Of a stretch of DNA of 64,000 nt, positions 58,366 to 64,000 are shown in pieces (position 1 is the first letter of the stretch; the number at the start of each line of letters is the position of its first letter). This stretch comes from Entomomonas sp. E2T0 (GTDB taxonomy: Bacteria > Pseudomonadota > Gammaproteobacteria > Pseudomonadales > Pseudomonadaceae). The notes beneath the pieces were generated by a model. The model saw nothing but the letters and a program-made list of their open reading frames with translations. It was not told where the DNA came from and searched no databases. Position numbers and translations under genes: made by a program. Location of the stretch: contig NZ_CP094972.1 in NCBI RefSeq assembly GCF_025985425.1, forward strand, positions 3,251,934-3,315,933, written 5' to 3'.

Positions 58366-59211
58366 ATGAAACCAGATAAACAGCTATTAGATAACCAACC
58401 TCGAACTTTTAATTGGTATTTGCTAAGCCTTTATAGCAAAATAGCTAGTTTATTTTCTATTAAGAGCAAATCCATGCTAATTGCAGATCAACAAGATGAA
58501 CACGGCATTATCCGTATTTTTGAAATGGGTGATTATCGTTTCCTTGAGTTTGGTTTACAAATTGAGCAAAGCTGTGTATTTATGCCTGATCCTAGCTGGC
58601 TAGAATATGACTATACACGTGCAATGCTAATGGGAGCATTAATACATCCACAACCTAAATCAGCACTATTTCTAGGTTTAGGTGCTGGTAGCCTCACTAC
58701 AGCTTGTTTAAAATATTTACCTTTACAGCAAGCAACTGCTATTGAATTACGTGCTACAGTGGTCGAACTTGCTAAACAACATCTAGCATTACCAGAAGAT
58801 AACAGGTTAATTATTGAAATTGGTGATGCCTTAAAACTACTACCTGAACAACCACCTGTAGATTTAATTTTCCTTGATCTTTATACTGACAATGGTCCAT
58901 CTACAGGCCATTCGGCTTGGGATTTTCTTGGCCTTTGCCAACAAAAACTCAACCCAAACGGCTGGTTAATTATTAACCAATGGGCACTCCACAGTGGTTC
59001 ACCAAAAGATGAGGCCATTTTAAAAGTGCGTTTCAAAAAATATTATTGGGAATGTTTAGTAGAATCAGGCAATGTGGTATTGTTCGTTCCACAAAATAAA
59101 CAACAATTATTTGATTTAGAAGCTCTCCAACAAAAAATCACTGCTTTAAAACCCAAACTAGGTTATTCATTACAACCATTGTTTGATAATATCAAATTGA
59201 CTGGCCAGTAA
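58366..59211 (+). CDS. Spermidine-synthase-like (SpeE-fold) protein
   Basis: 281 residues. Rossmann methyltransferase-type domain 'SALFLGLGAGSLTTACLKYLPLQQATAIELRATVVELAKQHL' and 'IFLDLYTDNGPST'. It keeps the SpeE fold and the acidic AdoMet-binding residue (E in 'AIELR') but lacks the usual spermidine synthase GGGDG motif, so the reaction is unsure. Pseudomonas has similar proteins annotated as spermidine synthases. Confidence 0.8.
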   Translation: MKPDKQLLDNQPRTFNWYLLSLYSKIASLFSIKSKSMLIADQQDEHGIIRIFEMGDYRFLEFGLQIEQSCVFMPDPSWLEYDYTRAMLMGALIHPQPKSALFLGLGAGSLTTACLKYLPLQQATAIELRATVVELAKQHLALPEDNRLIIEIGDALKLLPEQPPVDLIFLDLYTDNGPSTGHSAWDFLGLCQQKLNPNGWLIINQWALHSGSPKDEAILKVRFKKYYWECLVESGNVVLFVPQNKQQLFDLEALQQKITALKPKLGYSLQPLFDNIKLTGQ

Positions 59212-59300
59212 TCCCCTTTAGTTATTACTTGGTGATTTTCTTTTCAAAAAGTTGGATAATAGAATAGCCCTTTTATATACAGCTAGAGAAATTAATTAAT

Positions 59301-60914
59301 ATGGATATACTTCGCTTAACAATAGCTTTTTTTATAGCTTCCGCACTGTTAGTAGGCTGTGGTGATAAATCATCAACAACAGAAACAACCTCTAAAACTA
59401 CTATTGAAAAAACTACTCCCATAGCAACCTTACTTCCCTCTCCTAAGCAAGGAGATCAAAAAGAATACTGGATTCAAAGCTATAGTATTGTTGCGAAAGA
59501 TAAAATTGATTGGTCAAATAAAAACCGTGTAGGCACACAACTATTAGTTAATTACCAAGTTAAACAAATCGATAAAGATACTATCAATCTTGATGTGAAC
59601 AGCAAGCACACCGAGCTACAAGTAAGAGGACGTGCTGCTTATCCTCACCCCTTATTACAAAGTATATTAGCTAATGGCATGCATTATCAGTTAAATACTT
59701 TAGGAGATAAACCTCTAACTATTTCTCAAAATGATACCGATACCCAACAACAAATTCAAAATTCTACTGATTTAAACAGTGAATATCATTACTTACAATT
59801 TGTGATTGCAGCACCTTTTATACCAACAGCTATTCCATTAGAAAAAGAACAACAAGTTACACTCAATAACTTTATGGACATGGATAAGGTAAATATAAAA
59901 GTTGAAAATATTACACAGGATGAGATAAATCTCATCTTACAAGGAGATGATCAATATCGCCATATATATGGCAAAGCTGTTATAGATAAAGCCAGTGGTT
60001 GGATTAAGAAAATGGCACTTGTTAAAGAAGCACCTATTACAGCTAGAACTAACTATAAAATGCGTACCATATTACTCATGGGTCCAAAAGACTGGTCAAG
60101 TAATAACAAACGCCAATTAATAACAGAAATGCATATCGAAGAAACCAAACAATATTTGCAACCTTTTCCAATCTTTGGATTTGATAAAGAAAATTGGCAA
60201 AAAACACAACAACAAGAATTAGCTGTAACATCAACAGAAGGTAAATTATTTAACCTCAATGCTCCTGATGGTGCTACACAACTTATGTTGGTATATAAAA
60301 ATAATACAGGGAGCAGTGCTAATTCAATAGGTACATATCAAGTTGCAGATCTTCAAGCCGCTGATGACCAAAGACTAGAACTACTTCCTACAGCTAATTT
60401 AGAGTTTAATATTCCACCTAAAACTAAAGAAATAAACGTTGCTACTTACAAACCTATATTCTACAAACCTGAAGTAGCACCTATTAAATTAGACTCAATA
60501 AAAATAGCCTCTGCGAAAGTTAGCTTTACGCCCTATCAACTAGAAACATTAGTATTACCTATTGATAAAGATGCTCGTAATATACGCAGTCAAAATAATG
60601 ATTTTTCAATAGATATTACACCCACTGACCAATCTAATATCTATATTTTACATTGGCAGGCCAAAGATAATATTAGCTTTGGTGCTGGCCTAATTAATGG
60701 TGCTGAAAATGCATTAGTACAATATATTCTACCTGATACAGAAGCATGGCTTACACCTATAGAATCTCGTATTATCAATAGCTTAAGCAACGGTTATGAA
60801 AACAGAATTAAAATTGCTTTTACCAACGATGTCCCTGTAGGCTTAGAAATATATCTACTAAAACAAACTGATAAAGCAGCTTATACGAATGCTGTTATTT
60901 TTAAACGCAACTAA
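59301..60914 (+). CDS. Large lipoprotein of unknown function
   Basis: 537 residues. Lipoprotein signal MDILRLTIAFFIASALLVGC, lipobox LVGC, Ser/Thr-rich linker, then about 480 residues of mixed beta sequence without recognisable motif. 'GDDQYRHIYGKAVIDKASGWIKKMAL' resembles DUF6263-like or DUF4412-type 'substrate-binding' domains only weakly. Monocistronic with a terminator at 60923. Confidence 0.7.
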   Translation: MDILRLTIAFFIASALLVGCGDKSSTTETTSKTTIEKTTPIATLLPSPKQGDQKEYWIQSYSIVAKDKIDWSNKNRVGTQLLVNYQVKQIDKDTINLDVNSKHTELQVRGRAAYPHPLLQSILANGMHYQLNTLGDKPLTISQNDTDTQQQIQNSTDLNSEYHYLQFVIAAPFIPTAIPLEKEQQVTLNNFMDMDKVNIKVENITQDEINLILQGDDQYRHIYGKAVIDKASGWIKKMALVKEAPITARTNYKMRTILLMGPKDWSSNNKRQLITEMHIEETKQYLQPFPIFGFDKENWQKTQQQELAVTSTEGKLFNLNAPDGATQLMLVYKNNTGSSANSIGTYQVADLQAADDQRLELLPTANLEFNIPPKTKEINVATYKPIFYKPEVAPIKLDSIKIASAKVSFTPYQLETLVLPIDKDARNIRSQNNDFSIDITPTDQSNIYILHWQAKDNISFGAGLINGAENALVQYILPDTEAWLTPIESRIINSLSNGYENRIKIAFTNDVPVGLEIYLLKQTDKAAYTNAVIFKRN

Positions 60915-60921
60915 TTAGTAA

Positions 60922-60958
60922 TAAAAATCCCCTAATTATATATTAGGGGATTTTTTTT
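60922..60958. terminator. Bidirectional terminator between lipoprotein and roadblock genes
   Basis: Arms AAAAATCCCCTAAT (60923-60936) and ATTAGGGGATTTTT (60942-60955), T-run rightward, A-run leftward. Confidence 0.9.
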
Positions 60959-60984
60959 ATAATCGAATAAATTAAAAAAGAAAC

Positions 60985-61401
60985 TTATTCCAACTTAGGC
61001 AATTTATTAGCAATTACATCAATAATAATTTTAGCTTGATGGATAACCCTAGAAAGCATAGCTTCACGGGAAGCAACAACACAAAAAATCATAGGATATG
61101 ATTTATATTGAATATCCATAATCACCAAAAAACCATTATCATTTTCTATAGTAACACTACGATATTGAGTTCCCATATCAGTTTCTAACATCGCCATATT
61201 ACCAATAGCCGATAACGTACTAGAGACCGCGGATAATTTAGCGATATCGGAAGATTCTGCGCACTCAGCAGCAATCTCAAAACCATCCACAGTTGATATC
61301 AATGCAGCCTTTATTCCTGAGATATTTGCCACTAATCGATTTAATAATCTACCAGAAACATTTCGTACTAATGACGAAATATTTCCGTCTATACTCATCA
61401 T
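60985..61401 (-). CDS. Roadblock/LC7-domain protein
   Basis: 138 residues. 'ALISTVDGFEIAAECAESSDIAKLSAVSSTLSAIGNMAMLETDMGTQYRSVTIENDNGFLVIMDI' is the roadblock fold (MglB-like), which forms dimers and regulates Ras-like GTPases. It is the last gene of the operon, 12 bases after the GTPase gene. MMSIDGN: start at the first ATG or the second. Confidence 0.88.
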   Translation of the reverse strand: MMSIDGNISSLVRNVSGRLLNRLVANISGIKAALISTVDGFEIAAECAESSDIAKLSAVSSTLSAIGNMAMLETDMGTQYRSVTIENDNGFLVIMDIQYKSYPMIFCVVASREAMLSRVIHQAKIIIDVIANKLPKLE

Positions 61402-61413
61402 ATAATTGATCTC

Positions 61414-61941
61414 TTATTCCCGATTTTCTAACTGGGTCAATAGGATATCCAATATCTTTAATACTTCTTCTTTTTGGCGTACATCAGCCGCAATAATAGG
61501 ACAAATAATTTTGTATTCAGCAATCACATCATCAAAATCATCTAATGAGGGTGATTTACTTTCATCAAACTTACAGACACAAACAACACTGCCAGTTTTA
61601 TCAATTAACTCAGCAAAATTATCCAAATAAATCTTTAAATCAGAAATAGGGTCTGGCCTTGTATGATCTACCAGAATAATGACTCCCATTGCCCCTTGCC
61701 CCAGAACTTTCCACATAAATGAAAAGCGTTCTTGACCAGGTGTACCGTATAAGCGCAACCGTTCATTTTCACTGATTGTAATTTGTCCATAATCAAATGC
61801 TACTGTCGTTGACTCCTTCCCAACAGAACTATCATTATTTTTTACATCTGTTGAAATAGTAGGGATTTCACTGATAGCTGAAATTAATGTGGTTTTTCCT
61901 GCACCAACTGTCCCAGTAACAATAAATTTATATTCAATCAT
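61414..61941 (-). CDS. Mgl/Ras-like small GTPase
   Basis: 175 residues. G1 'TGTVGAGKTTL' (9-19), G2 threonine in 'STTVAFDYG', G3 'YGTPGQERF' (GTPGQ rather than DTAGQ, typical of prokaryotic MglA/SA-type), and G4 'VCKFDES' (CKFD in place of NKxD, weaker guanine specificity). A membrane role is possible through its partners. Seven bases after the 437-residue gene. Confidence 0.9.
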   Translation of the reverse strand: MIEYKFIVTGTVGAGKTTLISAISEIPTISTDVKNNDSSVGKESTTVAFDYGQITISENERLRLYGTPGQERFSFMWKVLGQGAMGVIILVDHTRPDPISDLKIYLDNFAELIDKTGSVVCVCKFDESKSPSLDDFDDVIAEYKIICPIIAADVRQKEEVLKILDILLTQLENRE

Positions 61942-61948
61942 AAAAAAA

Positions 61949-63262
61949 TTATTTCCTTAGTAACCCAAGGGCTGCACGTATCCTATATAATATTCCTTTT
62001 CTTTGTGAAACTTCTTCCTTCGGTGGTTCTTCTTTAACAACTGGCTCATCAAGCTTTTCTTCAATGAGGTCAACGTATTCAGCTACTTTTGATTCAACTA
62101 CCGCATCCATAAAACGCTGACAAACTGCTAAAGGTAAATCTGACTGCTTTGCCATATCTTCTACGGACATAGGCACATTAATAACCATAGAGGCTAGAAT
62201 TGCATTACCTGGGTGACGTTGAATAACCTCTGATTTAGGCCAACGTAACAATTTAATGCGTTTAGAAAACTCATTAACCTCTTCTACTTCTATGCTCTCA
62301 ACTACCACAGGTTTAACAGGCTCTTCTGTTACTGCTAATTGTTCAATTGTTGGTGGCACTACTTCAGTTAAAGTAGGAGTTTCTACAGTAACTTTTTCTT
62401 GTAAAGTTGGTATAACTGGAGATATAGGAGTAATAGGTACCAACTCAGGAGAGGCTACTTCAGTTAAAGTTGGTGTTAAGTTATCTATTGGTTCCAATTT
62501 TGCTGTTAAAACAGAGGGTTTTACATAAGAAATTGGCTTATCCAATGACTCTTCTGTTGTTTGAGGAGAAGGCTGTAGTACCATTTTAGGAGGAACATAA
62601 TCAACTGTTTCTTTAGTAAGAACTGACTGACTTTCAATGACAGTTTCATTTACACCACTATCTTTAAGTATGTTATATTCATTTAAAACGCTAATGGCAT
62701 CTACTGTACTAGATAAAGAGGTTTGATTACTAGGCGTAGCTTCCGTAGCTGCTGGTTTATCAGGGACATCTTCAGTTACTGTTTCTTGTGATATTACTTC
62801 AGCTGCATCAGTTTTTGGCCAAAAATCAATAGCACCTCTTGGAGAAGATACAGTATCTTCATTCTCTTGTTTGTTAGCAACTTGATTAGCAGCTATATAA
62901 CCTAGTGAAAAAGGTTTACTAATAATATTCTTTTCGATATGAGAAAGCTTATCTACCAAATGCAATGCTTTTATGGGTAAAGCTATAGGCACAACTGCTC
63001 GGGCATTTTTAGGATAGAAAATATCACCTAAAATGCAGACAATATGTTGTTCCTTAATAGCAGAAAAAGGATCTTCTCCTGCACTAAGCAAAGCTTTTGC
63101 ATCACTACCCACTACTACTACAATCGTATCACTACTGTCCTTGTGTGCCCATTTATAATCATCTTTTGAGTTATATAGCGATATAATGGACTGAACTAAA
63201 ATTTCTTCACGACGATTCAAATGAATAGTAGAATAATAAATGAAACGGTTATCACTACCCAT
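61949..63262 (-). CDS. Unknown protein, candidate effector of the GTPase-roadblock pair
   Basis: 437 residues. Residues 1-130 form an alpha/beta domain ('SDTIVVVVGSDAKALLSAGEDPF', 'HIVCILGDIFYPKNARAVVPIALPIKALHLVDKL') that resembles a receiver or Rossmann module but lacks a recognised phosphorylation pattern. Residues 135-345 are a Pro/Thr/Glu/Val-rich linker with repeats such as PTLTEV(A/V). Residues 350-420 are a compact helical, winged-helix-like domain ('NAILASMVINVPMSVEDMAKQSDLPLAVCQRFMDAVVESKVAEYVD'). First gene of the operon. Confidence 0.8.
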   Translation of the reverse strand: MGSDNRFIYYSTIHLNRREEILVQSIISLYNSKDDYKWAHKDSSDTIVVVVGSDAKALLSAGEDPFSAIKEQHIVCILGDIFYPKNARAVVPIALPIKALHLVDKLSHIEKNIISKPFSLGYIAANQVANKQENEDTVSSPRGAIDFWPKTDAAEVISQETVTEDVPDKPAATEATPSNQTSLSSTVDAISVLNEYNILKDSGVNETVIESQSVLTKETVDYVPPKMVLQPSPQTTEESLDKPISYVKPSVLTAKLEPIDNLTPTLTEVASPELVPITPISPVIPTLQEKVTVETPTLTEVVPPTIEQLAVTEEPVKPVVVESIEVEEVNEFSKRIKLLRWPKSEVIQRHPGNAILASMVINVPMSVEDMAKQSDLPLAVCQRFMDAVVESKVAEYVDLIEEKLDEPVVKEEPPKEEVSQRKGILYRIRAALGLLRK

Positions 63263-63433
63263 ATTAACTACATTATCCCGTTGTTGTTTTATCCATTCAT
63301 ACTAAGTAAGTTATATACAAACTAACTACATTATATAGAACTAGCATTATATAAGAAATATGGCAAGATGTAGCGATAAAGATCAACTATTCTTCATAAT
63401 ATTTTTTATTTATTAATTATTAAGTTATAACGA

Positions 63434-64000
63434 TTACTTTGAGTCTTTTTTACCTTGTTCAAATGTTATTTTTCTAATAATTTGTCCATCTTTACTTTTT
63501 TCTACCCAAACCCCTTGCCGTTTATCATTTAAATAACTACCTGTTTGTATTTCATTACCAGTTATAGACCATTCTGTCCAACTTCCCTCTTTTGCTCCAC
63601 TCACTATATTACCCCGAGCCTTTTTCATTCCATTTTTATACCAAAAACTCCAAACCCCTGTGGCCTTACCCTCTACTACTTTACCTTCTGCCTGCTTTTG
63701 GTCATTATCATACCAATATGTCCATTGTCCTTGCTTTTGATTATTAGACATTAATCCTAAGGTTTTTCTATGACCATTATCATACCAAGATGACCATTGC
63801 CCATCAGCTATACCCTTTTTAAAAGCAACTTTTGATTTTAACTGACCATTGTCATACCAACGCTTAACCATACCATTAACGTTGTTATTAACTAATGTTT
63901 GTGTTAACTTCTGCTGACCATTACTATACCAACTTGTATAGCGACCATGATAATAGCCATCTTTATATTCAATTTCTGTTTTTAATTGACCATTGCTATA
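63434..64000 (-). CDS. YwqK/MORN-type repeat protein (N-terminal end beyond window)
   Basis: Frame is open from base 64000, so the start lies outside. It holds seven or more tandem units of about 22 residues with pattern W-x-x-W-Y-x-N-G-Q-x-K-x-x-x-x-x-x-x-x-G-x-x-x-G ('GQWSSWYDNGHRKTLG', 'GQWTYWYDNDQKQAEG', 'GVWSFWYKNGMKKARG'). This is the antitoxin YwqK/MORN repeat family; many are antitoxin-like or envelope proteins. No signal peptide can be judged. Confidence 0.85.
   Translation of the reverse strand, partial: YSNGQLKTEIEYKDGYYHGRYTSWYSNGQQKLTQTLVNNNVNGMVKRWYDNGQLKSKVAFKKGIADGQWSSWYDNGHRKTLGLMSNNQKQGQWTYWYDNDQKQAEGKVVEGKATGVWSFWYKNGMKKARGNIVSGAKEGSWTEWSITGNEIQTGSYLNDKRQGVWVEKSKDGQIIRKITFEQGKKDSK

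Overview
The window is visibly AT-rich chromosomal DNA from a gammaproteobacterium. Gene content and order resemble Pseudomonas: a moxR/DUF58/DUF4381/VWA/VWA-TPR/BatD operon, typA next to thiI, rpmB-rpmG, a Pseudomonas-length Dgt, and a DsdC/DsdX/DsdA cluster. My inference is a low-GC Pseudomonadaceae relative of the insect-gut Entomomonas type; this is not proven by the sequence. There is no rRNA, CRISPR array, intact insertion sequence or prophage, and I recognise no tRNA.

Layout. 1-5.1 kb: N-terminal part of a bacterial alpha-2-macroglobulin, an MHS-type MFS transporter, a LysE exporter and a truncated YnfA gene. 5.1-12.1 kb: exported unknown, ClpA (no clpS beside it), fosmidomycin-resistance-type MFS, a small acidic protein, dGTPase, an unknown helical protein. 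12.4-15.1 kb: a gene broken by a single-base frameshift (12422-13187), then a YqjD/YqjE/YqjK-like inner-membrane cluster with a second DUF883-like protein. 15.3-18.8 kb: rpmBG with promoter and structured leader, SDR dehydrogenase, PBP4. 19-22.3 kb: CorA, and a Cd/Zn P-type ATPase preceded by a near-perfect MerR-family promoter/operator. 22.3-28.5 kb: LysR, GST, and the D-serine module dsdC-dsdX-dsdA. 28.6-35 kb: TypA, ThiI, small genes, XseA. 35-39.3 kb: Mn-type riboswitch with a GDT1/UPF0016 exporter, beta-lactamase-fold hydrolase, M48 protease lipoprotein, cold-shock protein, lipoprotein. 39.5-45.7 kb: glycine-betaine-type ABC ATPase and permease, Zn alcohol dehydrogenase, the spermidine exporter pair mdtJ-mdtI with a long leader, a YbdG mechanosensitive channel, PpnP. 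45.86-46.04 kb: a GGA-rich structured small RNA candidate ending in a perfect terminator. 46-50.5 kb: membrane unknown, DUF2726, tyrosine-type phosphatase, RecQ. 50.6-58.2 kb: YecA-like protein and the six-gene MoxR/Bat operon. 58.4-64 kb: spermidine-synthase-like protein, a large unknown lipoprotein, then a three-gene operon (unknown 437-residue protein, Mgl/Ras-like GTPase, roadblock protein) and a YwqK/MORN-type repeat protein cut by the window end.

The most interesting points are the GTPase/roadblock/effector triad (60985-63262), the Csr/Rsm-like sRNA candidate (45866-46045), the possible regulatory upstream ORF in the mdtJI leader (43700-43771), the MerR-type operator without a nearby regulator (19977-20007), the yybP-ykoY riboswitch (about 35070-35200), and two decaying genes (ynfA and the 12422-13187 frameshift).
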